The notes: generated from the letters alone by a model not told the origin. Positions 8,268-16,094 are shown, counted from the first letter of the stretch. The stretch: 45,341 bases of DNA from a virus (IMGVR_UViG_3300021090_000045:1-45341), one strand, 5' to 3'. Made by a program: numbers and translations.

Positions 8268-8675
8268 CTAGTCCTTGAACTTCTGAACGATCAAGAACGC
8301 AGGGCCCCACTGGTCGGCGCTGTCGATGTTTGTCGTGCCGAATCGAATCTCTGAACCTCCCGGCACGATGACATCTCCGATACCGATCACGACACCGACG
8401 TTGACGGAACCTGCACCGCGGTAGCCGCCATTTGCCAAGCACTGATACGTGCGCGCTTCGCTGGCGACTTGCGTGACTGACGACGGCACGAACACGAACG
8501 TATTCTGCCGCAGAAGATCGTTGACGATGAACCGCACTTCACGACTTGCGGACGCGCCGCTGGCTGTCAGAAATCCTCGCATCGTGTGAATCTTCCACGT
8601 TTCTCCCGCAGGTACGACGACTGATGGTTCCGCACCAACTGCGGGCTGCGCGATGATCACAAGCTCTGCTTTCAT
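8268..8675 (-). CDS. Beta-rich hypothetical protein
   Basis: A protein of 135 residues. The ATG at 8675 has AAGGAG about 6 nt upstream; the longer in-frame start at 8696 lacks a site. The sequence is nearly free of charged helices and rich in Val, Gly and Thr (AEPSVVVPAGETWKIHTMRG at about 17-36 and GAGSVNVGVVIGIGDVIVPG in the C-terminal half). Such single beta-sandwich proteins occur as phage decoration or tail proteins, yet this one is encoded in the early-type leftward block. Function unknown. Confidence 0.5.
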   Translation of the reverse strand: MKAELVIIAQPAVGAEPSVVVPAGETWKIHTMRGFLTASGASASREVRFIVNDLLRQNTFVFVPSSVTQVASEARTYQCLANGGYRGAGSVNVGVVIGIGDVIVPGGSEIRFGTTNIDSADQWGPAFLIVQKFKD

Positions 8676-8741
8676 GCTGTCTCCTTGATGTATCACGCTT
8701 ACACATAAAACGTTTGCGCGCGTGATCTACGCAAACGAATC

Positions 8742-9107
8742 TTAGAGCCGTTCCGGAAAACCGTATTCTTCTGACTTCTGATTGAACTTCGCTTTCACGA
8801 CCATTTCGATATCGATGCCGACAGCTTCTGCCAGCAAGACTGCGTAAATGATTGTGTCAGCGATTTCTTCACCAATCTTTTTGCACGCGTCTTTGCGATC
8901 TGTGATCGCACGTCCCGGCTCGTGGTTGATGTTCGCGATCCCGTCGTCGATGCGTTTCAGCTTCTTAGCCGCGTTGCACGCTTCGCCCGCTTCACCAGCC
9001 ATCGCCGCGGCCCATTCAAGCGGCGACCAATCAGAGACGCCATGCGGGTGCCAGCGTCGCGCACGTGCAGCGTTGACGACTTGTAAGTCTAGCAGTGTGA
9101 TGCTCAT
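8742..9107 (-). CDS. MazG-like nucleotide pyrophosphohydrolase
   Basis: A protein of 121 residues. The ATG at 9107 gives MSITLLDLQVVNAARARRW, a normal start for the family; a much longer open frame upstream reads through the neighbour out of frame. The all-alpha NTP pyrophosphatase hallmarks are present: EAGEACNAAKKL (E39, E42) and EEIADTIIYAVLLAEAVGID (E80-D84), which match the ExxE...ExxD magnesium-binding pattern. It is expected to hydrolyse (d)NTPs to (d)NMPs and pyrophosphate, affecting nucleotide pools or removing non-canonical nucleotides. A second MazG-like domain is encoded at 19479-20240. Confidence 0.85.
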   Translation of the reverse strand: MSITLLDLQVVNAARARRWHPHGVSDWSPLEWAAAMAGEAGEACNAAKKLKRIDDGIANINHEPGRAITDRKDACKKIGEEIADTIIYAVLLAEAVGIDIEMVVKAKFNQKSEEYGFPERL

Positions 9108-9111
9108 GTGT

Positions 9112-9477
9112 TCACCACGAGATCTCAAAAAGGACATTGTTGTATTCGACCATGCACGGCGCGGCGCTATCACCCATATTGGCGACACCGTTTTCAAAGG
9201 TGACTTTTGTTGTGTAGCCTTCTTGTTGTAGTCGCGTCTCAATTTGAAAATCGATACCGCTGGCTTGAAATGAACACGTCGTGTTGTTGTCGCCACCACC
9301 AGCGGCTTTGCGAATCGCTGCCTTGATTTCGCGTAGACGTCGCGGCATCAGATCTTTCTTCAACCATTTCTGATGCTCTGCCGCTTGATACGCTTTCTTC
9401 TGTTCTTCGGTAATTTGCCGACGGGCGCGACGACGTTTACCTAGCGTCGTCTCAAGTCGTGCTTTATCCGCGTTCAT
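9112..9477 (-). CDS. Hypothetical protein with basic N-terminal helix
   Basis: A protein of 121 residues. The ATG at 9477 overlaps the stop of the upstream small gene (ATGA), which settles the start. The first half is very basic and helical (RRRARRQITEEQKKAYQAAE, KKDLMPRRLREIKAAIRKA). The second half, after a GGGDN turn, is a short beta domain with TCSFQASGIDFQIETRL and VEYNNVLFEISW. Nucleic-acid binding by the basic half is plausible. Family not recognised. Confidence 0.55.
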   Translation of the reverse strand: MNADKARLETTLGKRRRARRQITEEQKKAYQAAEHQKWLKKDLMPRRLREIKAAIRKAAGGGDNNTTCSFQASGIDFQIETRLQQEGYTTKVTFENGVANMGDSAAPCMVEYNNVLFEISW

Positions 9478-9617
9478 GCGCGCACCCGATAGCACGGATG
9501 TGATTTGCAGTGCGTGACGACGTACCACTTAAACGCAATACACGGTAGCAGCACCGCAATGCCTGTGATACGCAGATGATCGATTAAGAAGAATTGGACG
9601 ATGGCATCTGCGTTCAT
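9474..9617 (-). CDS. 47-residue single-pass membrane protein
   Basis: A short gene supported by context: its ATG (9617) overlaps the stop of the ATPase gene upstream, and its TGA overlaps the ATG of the next gene downstream, both as ATGA. The product has one hydrophobic helix (ITGIAVLLPCIAFKWYVV) followed by a Cys/His/Arg-rich tail (THCKSHPCYRVRA). Function unknown. Confidence 0.55.
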   Translation of the reverse strand: MNADAIVQFFLIDHLRITGIAVLLPCIAFKWYVVTHCKSHPCYRVRA

Positions 9618-10987
9618 ACATTGTGTCCGTTTTCAATGAAGACACTGACGTCGTTGGCGTCCTTCGTCACAATCTCCATGAGCACTTGTCCGCCGGCAGC
9701 TTCTGCGGCATCGGCAATCAGCTTGAAGCTATCGTCGTCAAGCGCGTTGCCGTTCTTGATGCACAGCAGCTTCAGCGCGGGATTCAGCGCGAACCCGATG
9801 GCGACGCTGATGCGAATTTGTTCCGCTGTCGAAGCTTGCTTGAGATTGATCCCTTTGAACGTGACGGCGCCATCGTGGGAGATGCTGAGACCATCAATCG
9901 GGAATTTCGTCGTGCGTAGCAGCGTCGCCTTCTTGTCGTCGAACCCAGCGATTAGCGCGTCTTGCTCTTCGCTTTGCTTCTGAAACTTTACGACGGTATT
10001 CATCACGTCGCGGCGCGCTTTGTTCGCGCGAATCTTATTGTTCGTGTCTTCAAGTTCTTTGATCTTGCCTTGCACATGCGACACGTCTGGAACGGCGTCT
10101 TCTGCCACCTTCACGTCACGCGCTGCGCGCTCAGCTACGTCACGAGCAACTTGGGCAGCGTCTGAGGCTTCGCGATGTAAGTTCGCGGTACCTCCGCGTC
10201 GTTGCTGCAGCTCTGCGATCTGTTCGTCCAACGCGTTCAGTTTCTGCTTCAGTGAATCGACGTTCATGCTGGCGCGCAGCGATGCTGCCGACATGTCTGA
10301 TTCATACCGTTGAGCAATCACAACCTTTTTTCTGAACTCTTCAGCCGCGTTCAACTCGTCGATCAACTCAGTTGCGAAGACTTCCGTTTCTGGGACGCCG
10401 TCGTATTTCGCCATCGCGTCAAGCAGCACCAGCTGTTCTTTGTATTGTTTGTTGAAGACGGTGCGTCTGTCATACGCGATGGCGCGCAGCTCGTCGTGGT
10501 CTTTGAAATCAAGTCCGACGATCTGCCGCAAGATCTCTGATTGCTTCTTGGACTCTTCCAGCGCGAACGCCGTGGGATCAAACGTCAGCTTGCCGATCAA
10601 CCGATCCAGCAAACGCTGCGCCGGCTCTTGTTTGACCCCCTCAGGATTCTTGACTAGCAGACGCGACTTCACTTCACCATACGCAGGCGGACCGGACTCC
10701 GGCTGCTCGGTCAACAGGTCGCGCCAGAACTCGCGACGGACCAACAGCTCGCCTAAGTTCAGCTCGACGAAGCCGCGTGATTCACCACGCTTCAGCGGTT
10801 CATCTGGGCACAACGATAGGCCACCAAGCGCCATCGCGACAGCGTTAAGCACGCTCGACTTTCCAGCGCCGTTGCGCCCTCCGAGCGTGAGCACGCGTTT
10901 CCCTTCTTGCCACGAAAATTCTACCGCGCTTAAACGCAGAATGTTTGACGCTTGCAGCGACACGACACGGACGGCTGGGTTGCTCAT
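9614..10987 (-). CDS. RecN/SbcC-like AAA ATPase
   Basis: A protein of 457 residues. The Walker A motif GRNGAGKSS is at 37-45 within a typical SMC/Rad50-type N-terminal lobe (ASNILRLSAVEFSWQEGKRVLTLGGRNG). A moderate coiled coil (about 170-335) replaces the long arms of true SbcC. A signature-like helix (KQASTAEQIRISVAIGFAL) follows, and then LKLLCIKNGNALDDDSF at 405-421 in the Walker B position. There the usual acidic pair after the hydrophobic strand is replaced by Lys-Asn, followed by an LDDD block. Phage ATPases of this group are thought to assist recombination or end processing of viral DNA. It is translationally coupled to its neighbours on both sides by ATGA overlaps. Confidence 0.8.
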   Translation of the reverse strand: MSNPAVRVVSLQASNILRLSAVEFSWQEGKRVLTLGGRNGAGKSSVLNAVAMALGGLSLCPDEPLKRGESRGFVELNLGELLVRREFWRDLLTEQPESGPPAYGEVKSRLLVKNPEGVKQEPAQRLLDRLIGKLTFDPTAFALEESKKQSEILRQIVGLDFKDHDELRAIAYDRRTVFNKQYKEQLVLLDAMAKYDGVPETEVFATELIDELNAAEEFRKKVVIAQRYESDMSAASLRASMNVDSLKQKLNALDEQIAELQQRRGGTANLHREASDAAQVARDVAERAARDVKVAEDAVPDVSHVQGKIKELEDTNNKIRANKARRDVMNTVVKFQKQSEEQDALIAGFDDKKATLLRTTKFPIDGLSISHDGAVTFKGINLKQASTAEQIRISVAIGFALNPALKLLCIKNGNALDDDSFKLIADAAEAAGGQVLMEIVTKDANDVSVFIENGHNV

Positions 10988-11166
10988 GATTGTTGTCCAA
11001 TCTGTTTGTAGATCAAAAAGTCCGGATGCTTCGGTTCTGTTTTCTTTGTATTCTTAAACATCACGACTTTCACACCGTTGATAACACCGGCGTAATAGTC
11101 TTCGCCGCGTGATGTCTTCTTGTGCGACAGCCACAACGCGCCGACTTGATTGTTGGGTGGCGGCAT
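10984..11166 (-). CDS. Small DUF736-like protein
   Basis: A protein of 60 residues from the ATG at 11166, which follows the previous TAG by one base. An in-frame TTG at 11190 would give 68 residues. The sequence runs NQVGALWLSHKKTSRGEDYY, then AGVINGVKVVMFKNTKKTEP, then KHPDFLIYKQ. The pattern of a short strand, polar turn, strand and a final P-D-F-x-I/V-Y resembles the small beta proteins of the DUF736 type that often accompany phage and plasmid replication genes (inference). It overlaps the ATPase start by ATGA. Confidence 0.55.
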   Translation of the reverse strand: MPPPNNQVGALWLSHKKTSRGEDYYAGVINGVKVVMFKNTKKTEPKHPDFLIYKQIGQQS

Positions 11167-11167
11167 A

Positions 11168-11563
11168 CTATTCGTGCGCTGCGTTGACAAGTTCAGCGGC
11201 TGTTTGCACGGCGAAGAATGCTTCGTCTAAATCGTCGTCGCGCACTGTCTCTGTTTCATCGACGGCCCGATTATCAATGCGCGCTTCAACTTCGCGCAGA
11301 TGCGTGATCGCGTCTTTCAACCGTCGCAGCGCAATCTGTTGTTCCGTGTCGCCGTAGACGGGTGCGCCATTACTAGCTAGCTCAAGGTACAAGCCGACGC
11401 GAAAGTCTTCTGTGCTACCAAAACGCAAGCGGGCGCCTCTGACGATGCATGGGAGCGCGACGCCGTTGGCGGCGATCACGACGCTTGCGCCTTGCAGTCG
11501 TCGCACCACGTCACGCGCTTCTTGTTGTAGCTGCAGTGGCGTCGCTAAAATGTCATCACTCAT
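11168..11563 (-). CDS. Hypothetical helical protein
   Basis: A protein of 131 residues. The ATG at 11563 has GAGGA about 6 nt upstream. The N-terminal half contains a short beta segment (ASVVIAANGVALPCIVRGAR), and the C-terminal half is a long acidic helix region (ALRRLKDAITHLREVEARID, then DETETVRDDDLDEAFFAVQ). No known motif is visible. It is co-transcribed with the DUF736-like protein and the ATPase. Confidence 0.5.
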   Translation of the reverse strand: MSDDILATPLQLQQEARDVVRRLQGASVVIAANGVALPCIVRGARLRFGSTEDFRVGLYLELASNGAPVYGDTEQQIALRRLKDAITHLREVEARIDNRAVDETETVRDDDLDEAFFAVQTAAELVNAAHE

Positions 11564-11623
11564 TGAATCCTCTTTCGTGTCGCGTGCGACGCGTCTCCGC
11601 AACGCATCGCACGCGGACAACAG

Positions 11624-11650
11624 GTGCTTATCGCATAAGACACCTCCTCC
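11624..11650 (-). promoter_or_regulatory. Very strong Shine-Dalgarno site in a hairpin with a two-codon ORF
   Basis: On the minus strand GGAGGAGGTG (11650-11641) is an almost ideal ribosome-binding site. It is followed after four bases by ATG-CGA-TAA (11636-11628). The same stretch folds: AGGTG pairs with CACCT and the inner CTTAT with ATAAG, leaving GCG in the loop with a one-base bulge. The next real gene begins 65 nt further on. This looks like a regulatory leader or minigene rather than a normal start. Confidence 0.45.
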
Positions 11651-11655
11651 CGACG

Positions 11656-12156
11656 CTACGGCAAAGGATCTGCGATGTAGTCTCCCGTCACAGCATAGGC
11701 GCGAAATGCTGCCGGTGTTTCAGTCGCTGAAAGGACACGAATCACCATGGATGTATTGTTGCCTTCGACGCCTGTCTGTGAACCAAACAGCGTACCAGCG
11801 GGATAGCCACCTGTCTGCGTAACGTGTCCAACCGCGTAAGCGTAATTTGAAATCGTCGCCGGGAATGGCAGCGACAGCTGAACAATCATCAGTCCGCCTG
11901 GCGTTGTCGGCTTCAGATCAATCTTGCCCCAGAAGTGTACCGCGTCGCCGGAGCGTGAGTAGAAGAAATCGCCAGGTCCTGCATGTCCGGTCGGGTAGTC
12001 GTCTGAATAGATCTTGTAATCAGCAACGTTGGTCGACGTGCCGACGACAGATACAGTGTATTCGTTCGACCCTGCTTTGACAACCGATGTCAGCAGATTC
12101 AACGGCGCGATCAAGACAACGAGTGCCAGTGCGATTGAGGTAACGACTCTCTTCAT
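11656..12156 (-). CDS. Exported beta-rich protein
   Basis: A protein of 166 residues. AAGGACC lies just before the ATG. The signal peptide has MKR, a hydrophobic stretch (VVTSIALALVVLIAPLNLL), then a VKA-G cleavage site near residue 28. The mature part is beta-rich with Gly/Thr/Tyr-rich loops (DDYPTGHAGPGDFFYSRSGD, VQLSLPFPATISNYAYAVGH), similar in style to phage tail or adhesin receptor-binding domains. Finding it in the leftward, early-type block is unusual. Function unknown; surface exposure during infection is inferred from the signal peptide. Confidence 0.6.
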   Translation of the reverse strand: MKRVVTSIALALVVLIAPLNLLTSVVKAGSNEYTVSVVGTSTNVADYKIYSDDYPTGHAGPGDFFYSRSGDAVHFWGKIDLKPTTPGGLMIVQLSLPFPATISNYAYAVGHVTQTGGYPAGTLFGSQTGVEGNNTSMVIRVLSATETPAAFRAYAVTGDYIADPLP

Positions 12157-12202
12157 GATGGTCCTTCGTCGGGTAACAGCGCGCGTGATTGCGTGCTGTA
12201 TT

Positions 12203-12343
12203 CTAGTATGGCGCGTCGATCATTTTCACGACGATATGTAATAGCAATTTGAATCCATTCCAGATCAGCCACGCACAGAATAGGTAAATGGCAAGTTTAC
12301 AGAGTCCATAAACGAAGTTGATGAACTGAACAAAATTACTCAT
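12203..12343 (-). CDS. 46-residue membrane protein
   Basis: The ATG at 12343 overlaps the end of the upstream gene by 8 nt (ATGAGTAA). The product MSNFVQFINFVYGLCKLAIY... is mostly hydrophobic, with a helix of about 25 residues (LCKLAIYLFCAWLIWNGFKLLL) and a short tail (VVKMIDAPY). It is probably an inner-membrane micro-protein, of unknown role. Confidence 0.55.
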   Translation of the reverse strand: MSNFVQFINFVYGLCKLAIYLFCAWLIWNGFKLLLHIVVKMIDAPY

Positions 12344-12614
12344 GATCGGCGTTCTCTTCGTCCAGAGCTTCTTTGTAGTGCGCTGCGCGCTCAAGAAAGA
12401 ACGTCGCGTCATGGTCGTTGTCTGCGTCGAGCGCCGATGTCAGATCGCGACGCCAGCAGTAATGCAGCTGCATCGCGGTTGACCACGACAAGAAACGTGC
12501 TTGTGGCACTTCCTCCCAGTCGTTATCGTCTTCGACAACCGCTTCAACAGTCTCTTCGACCGGGGCTGGTTCATCGAACAACGATGGTGTGAAATCGTCG
12601 CGACGTTTAGGCAC
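12336..12614 (-). CDS. Acidic hypothetical protein
   Basis: A protein of 92 residues. The GTG at 12614 overlaps the stop of the upstream gene and starts PKRRDDFTPSLFDEPAPVEE. A Glu/Val/Asp-rich disordered segment (about 14-38) precedes a helical part with LSWSTAMQLHYCWRRDL and ERAAHYKEALDEENADHE. The longer upstream frame only shadows the neighbour. Family not recognised. Confidence 0.5.
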   Translation of the reverse strand: MPKRRDDFTPSLFDEPAPVEETVEAVVEDDNDWEEVPQARFLSWSTAMQLHYCWRRDLTSALDADNDHDATFFLERAAHYKEALDEENADHE

Positions 12615-12855
12615 GCACGACTTCAATATCAAATTCGTGTGATGACAACCCCAGCTCCATGATCGCGTGCGCAGTGGCAATCGTCATGAATTCAAACTTG
12701 AGCGCGTCGGTTGTCATTGGCGTCCAATGTCTATTTGCGCGTGCGTAAAATCCGCTTCTCAGCTTGACGACGTAACGCAGCGGGCTTGCTTGCGTCAACG
12801 TCTTCACTTGCTTCGCGCGTTCTTTTCCCTGGTCGATCATCTGTCGCGCAGTCAT
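12607..12855 (-). CDS. Small hypothetical protein
   Basis: A protein of 82 residues with AAAGG about 9 nt before the ATG. It has a basic helical N-terminus (MTARQMIDQGKERAKQVKTL), a short beta part (LRYVVKLRSGFYARANRHW) and a helix (FEFMTIATAHAIMELGLSS). Not recognised. The 93-nt gap upstream holds two short inverted repeats, one of them CGGG(12883-12886)/CCCG(12895-12898), which are too weak to call a terminator. Confidence 0.5.
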   Translation of the reverse strand: MTARQMIDQGKERAKQVKTLTQASPLRYVVKLRSGFYARANRHWTPMTTDALKFEFMTIATAHAIMELGLSSHEFDIEVVRA

Positions 12856-12948
12856 GATGCATACCTTTCTAAAATGAAGGCACGGGACTAGCAGCCCGCT
12901 TTACCAAGTTGCTCCCGCTACAGAGCAAACGGCCCCCATCCATCACGT

Positions 12949-13743
12949 TTACATGTCGGTCGGATCGCCTTCGCCGCCAGTGTTGTTGCCGCCTTCAGGC
13001 GCCGTACCAGGTTCTGCCGGCGCTTCGTCAACGTCCATGACGATCTTCTTGCCAGCAATCGACTTCGCGTAGCCGCTGATCTGCTTGCGCAGCGCTGTCG
13101 GCGTCAAGCCTTCAAGCTGCGACACGTTGAAGATCCCCCAGCTGAAACCGCCATCTTCTTTCATTTCAGTCTTGAGGTTGAACATGCGCGCCCAGATCGG
13201 CGGCTGCATGATCAGCTGACCTTCGATGACAAGACGATAGTTCATCTTGTTGATCAACGTCTTCGCGACGCCGATGCCGGTGCCCTTGAACGAAAACAAC
13301 ACCGGTTCCTGCTTGTCGGTCAAGAACAGCAAGAAGTTGTAGAACGCCGTGGCGATGGGCTTGACCGATGTTTTGCCGTCTTCAGCCAGCGTGAACTTCG
13401 TGCGCGGGTCTGACGCCGGGATGTCGCGTTCGACGACTTGGAGTTCCTTGTCGAACTCGACGTAGGTGATGCCGAGAAACGCGACGACTACGAAGTTGAC
13501 GCTGCGTCCGTATTTCTCGCTGCTGAGCGTGTTGAACAGATCCAGTTCTTCCAGGCCCTTGATCTGCTTGGGATTGTCAGGCTTGCGCTCGGGACTCCCA
13601 GACTGACAGATCTTCATACGCGGTGGACGAATGTCGTTCGCGTCGATGTTCTCGCGTCCCGTGCCGGCGTCTGCGACGAGATCTCCGAACTCTTCGGATG
13701 TCGCGAGCGCTTGCGTGCCCGTCTTCTGCAACTTGTCGTCCAT
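12949..13743 (-). CDS. Hypothetical replication-associated protein, acidic tail
   Basis: A protein of 264 residues. A flexible N-terminus is followed by a compact alpha/beta core (about 55-225: GLEELDLFNTLSSEKYGRSV, VVVAFLGITYVEFDKELQVV, YNFLLFLTDKQEPVLFSFKG). The C-terminal ~30 residues are acidic, Pro- and Gly-rich (DEAPAEPGTAPEGG...GEGDPTDM). This arrangement resembles phage ssDNA-binding proteins with acidic tails such as gp2.5, but no OB-fold signature can be confirmed by eye. It lies next to the Zn-finger protein and the UvrD-like helicase, which supports a DNA-metabolism role (inference). Confidence 0.5.
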   Translation of the reverse strand: MDDKLQKTGTQALATSEEFGDLVADAGTGRENIDANDIRPPRMKICQSGSPERKPDNPKQIKGLEELDLFNTLSSEKYGRSVNFVVVAFLGITYVEFDKELQVVERDIPASDPRTKFTLAEDGKTSVKPIATAFYNFLLFLTDKQEPVLFSFKGTGIGVAKTLINKMNYRLVIEGQLIMQPPIWARMFNLKTEMKEDGGFSWGIFNVSQLEGLTPTALRKQISGYAKSIAGKKIVMDVDEAPAEPGTAPEGGNNTGGEGDPTDM

Positions 13744-13760
13744 GTGTCTGCTACTCCTTG

Positions 13761-14426
13761 TTAGAACGAAATCGAGTCGTCGTCGCTTGCTGGTGGCTGC
13801 TGCGCGGATGCCTCCGTTTTCATGGGTGTATACACAATCTTCGCACGCGTGAAGATTTCGATGCCGTCGGGTTCTTTGTCTGCGACAAGTGCCCGCGCTT
13901 TGACGATGTCTTGCGTTTTCTTCTCAGGCAGTTCCATATCGCCACGCAGACCGTTGTTGTAGCACCATACCCGAAAGTCTGCTTTGCTATTCGCGGTGCC
14001 ATACAGTTCAGGCTGAACACGAATCGTATCACCGTTCGTCAGTTTCATTGCACGATCTGACGCACCGAATGCGCCCCATTCTGGTGCTTGATTTTCTTGT
14101 GATTCGATCAAGAGCTGTGTAACGGCTTCAAGTTCAACGTTGGCGACGCTGACGATATGCAGCAACGTCTCCACGTCAGCGCGTGCGATGATGTAGAGTT
14201 CAGCCAGTCGCGTCGCGGTTAACTCCCATTCGCCGCTGCCGTTGCACATGTGGCACGGACCGTTCTCAGCGACATCGTTTTCAAGCTTGCTACCGTCGCA
14301 ACGTGGACACGTGCGCAGCGTGATCTTGCGATGCTGAATCTTTTCATGCTGCTTGAGATCATCAGGCGGCAGCTTCTTGTATTTCGCCAGCAGATGATCA
14401 TATTTACCGGGTTTTCGTTTTGCCAT
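13761..14426 (-). CDS. DnaJ-type zinc-finger protein with SSB-like C-terminal tail
   Basis: A protein of 221 residues; GGAG lies about 8 nt before the ATG. A basic N-terminus precedes two CxxCxGS knuckles, CPRCDGSKLE (about 40-49) and CHMCNGSGEW (58-67), as in the DnaJ cysteine-rich domain. A helical region follows, then a beta-rich part with MKLTNGDTIRVQPELYGTAN. The end, PPASDDDSISF, is strikingly like the acidic, Phe-terminated tip of bacterial SSB (DDDIPF), which recruits replication and repair proteins. A DNA-metabolism adaptor or ssDNA-binding role is therefore plausible. Its N-terminus overlaps the preceding small gene by 23 nt. Confidence 0.6.
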   Translation of the reverse strand: MAKRKPGKYDHLLAKYKKLPPDDLKQHEKIQHRKITLRTCPRCDGSKLENDVAENGPCHMCNGSGEWELTATRLAELYIIARADVETLLHIVSVANVELEAVTQLLIESQENQAPEWGAFGASDRAMKLTNGDTIRVQPELYGTANSKADFRVWCYNNGLRGDMELPEKKTQDIVKARALVADKEPDGIEIFTRAKIVYTPMKTEASAQQPPASDDDSISF

Positions 14427-14589
14427 CAGGTTTCTCCACGAGTCTCAAGAAGTTCTTTCTAAACGTGAATGGTACGAGTGTCGCGCGTGGATGCAGCGCT
14501 TTCGCGTCGTCGCAGCTTAAACGCGTATCACGATGATCGAAATGGTGCGTCAGCAGCAAGCCGCAGACGCACCGTCCTAAACGCTTCAC
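14404..14589 (-). CDS. Small Cys/His-containing protein
   Basis: A protein of 61 residues. The GTG at 14589 overlaps the TGA of the helicase gene (GTGA), and its own stop lies 23 nt inside the next gene, so translation is chained. It contains CVCGLLLTHHFDHRDTRLSC, which puts three Cys and three His in 20 residues, a likely zinc site. The following part (DDAKALHPRATLVPFTFRKN) has no recognised motif. Confidence 0.55.
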   Translation of the reverse strand: MKRLGRCVCGLLLTHHFDHRDTRLSCDDAKALHPRATLVPFTFRKNFLRLVEKPDGKTKTR

Positions 14590-16094
14590 AGCCCGGTCAC
14601 CGGCTTCTTGACGTAGACCAGTGTGGACTTCGCACGAGTAATGGCGACGTAACTGATGTTGCGCTCTTCGTCGTTGTTCTCACGCAGCGTATCAGCCAGA
14701 ACGAATACGCGCTCCGCTTCAAGACCTTTCGAACGGTGAACGCTGCTGCATGTAATCATGCCAGCCTGCCCCAGCCCGTCGTCAGTGAAGAGCGCTTCAA
14801 TACGCGCTTCGACTTCGCCCACGTTCTTGGCGTTGTCCGTCAGCGACGACAACATTTCCGCTTGGTCCACAATTGCGTCGAAGCGTGACACATAGGTGGG
14901 CGAATCCATGTTGTTCTTGAACTTCGCATCAAGTCTGATGATCTCGCGCGTCTTCCACGATTCGATCTTGGCGATCAGCTCAGGAACGGTGCGAGCGCGC
15001 ATCTTACGCACAAGAGTAATCAAGCCCTTGCCGATATCGCGTCCCGCAATGCGCGTGCGCTTGCCGCTACGAAGCAACGACATCGCGATGGACACGAGCG
15101 GCGCATTCACGCGCGACAGAATGAAGTCGCCGGCAGTGGCAGTCTGCGTCAGCTTCGACGCGTCAAGCGACAGCACTTCGCCTTCAGGATTGTCTTCGCC
15201 CGCTTCGAAGTCTGGCACAAGTCGTTGTGCTTCGCGCACGATAGACTTTGCGCAGCGGTACGTGATGTTCAGCGGCAATTCCTCAGCGCTCAGTTCGCGC
15301 TTCAGACGATCCAGCGCGTCGCTGTCAGCACCGCGAAACGCGTAAATCGCTTGCTTGTCGTCGCCCACCACGATGATACGGTCAGCGACTTTCGTGGCAA
15401 TTTCAAGCTGTGTCGCGTTCATGTCTTGCGCTTCGTCCACCACGATATCGTCACACATGCGGCGCAGCCACCCGTTACGCACAGGAAGGAAAATCATGTC
15501 GCTGCCGTCAATGCCAGTCTTGACAGGCTCGACGCTAGCAGCAAGTTCCATCGCTTCAAGCGCTTTCAGTTCGACGAACTCAAGACTGAAGCCATCAGCG
15601 ATCCATTCGTCGCTAGGCTCACACTCGAATCGAATCGCAATATCTGTCAAGTCGCCAAGCTGTCGCGCGTGCGCGTTGATCTCGCGTCCCTTCGTATGCA
15701 GCTTCGACACGAGTTTCTTAACGTCGTTAGGAACGCCGGCGCCGCAGACCGCTTCGGCCAGTGCATCGGCACGCGTCCCGTCAAAGCTCACTTTGACGCT
15801 GGGCCAGAAGCGCTTGACACACGATAAGCCCAGCGCGTGCAGCGTCTTGACCACCACGTCGTAACCAACGAAGCGGGACACGAGTTCGTCAGCGATGGCT
15901 TTGCCAAACGCAGCAACGATGATCTTGCGCGTCGGGTTCAGCTTCAGCAGACGCTTGATTGCTTCGACGATGGTCGTCGTCTTGCCGGTGCCGGCGCGTG
16001 CGCGGACAACGAGGTTGACAAGAAGATGCAGCGTAAAGAAATCGAAGATTGATGACTGCTTGCTGGACCAGTTGCGCACGTTGCCGTTGTTCAT
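14586..16094 (-). CDS. UvrD/Rep-like superfamily 1 DNA helicase
   Basis: A protein of 502 residues. GGAG lies about 9 nt before the ATG. The SF1 motifs are clear: Walker A ARAGTGKTTT (about 32-41), motif II VVDEAQD (218-224), motif III GDDKQAIYAFRGAD (244-257), and motif VI VAITRAKS (483-490). At 502 residues it is shorter than cellular UvrD (about 720) and lacks most of the 1B/2B insertions, as is usual for compact phage helicases. It probably unwinds DNA during replication or repair. A promoter with a perfect TTGACA -35 lies directly upstream (16133-16161), so this gene can head its own transcript. Confidence 0.92.
   Translation of the reverse strand: MNNGNVRNWSSKQSSIFDFFTLHLLVNLVVRARAGTGKTTTIVEAIKRLLKLNPTRKIIVAAFGKAIADELVSRFVGYDVVVKTLHALGLSCVKRFWPSVKVSFDGTRADALAEAVCGAGVPNDVKKLVSKLHTKGREINAHARQLGDLTDIAIRFECEPSDEWIADGFSLEFVELKALEAMELAASVEPVKTGIDGSDMIFLPVRNGWLRRMCDDIVVDEAQDMNATQLEIATKVADRIIVVGDDKQAIYAFRGADSDALDRLKRELSAEELPLNITYRCAKSIVREAQRLVPDFEAGEDNPEGEVLSLDASKLTQTATAGDFILSRVNAPLVSIAMSLLRSGKRTRIAGRDIGKGLITLVRKMRARTVPELIAKIESWKTREIIRLDAKFKNNMDSPTYVSRFDAIVDQAEMLSSLTDNAKNVGEVEARIEALFTDDGLGQAGMITCSSVHRSKGLEAERVFVLADTLRENNDEERNISYVAITRAKSTLVYVKKPVTGL

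Noticed and set aside
10440-11057. Plus-strand frame of 205 codons opposite the RecN/SbcC-like ATPase
   Set aside because: It is Ser/Arg-rich without domain features and lies fully antisense to a gene with clear motifs; a shadow of that gene's codon bias.
15225-15864. Plus-strand frames of 169-200 codons opposite the UvrD-like helicase
   Set aside because: The minus strand encodes all SF1 motifs here; the plus-strand products have no structure-like pattern.
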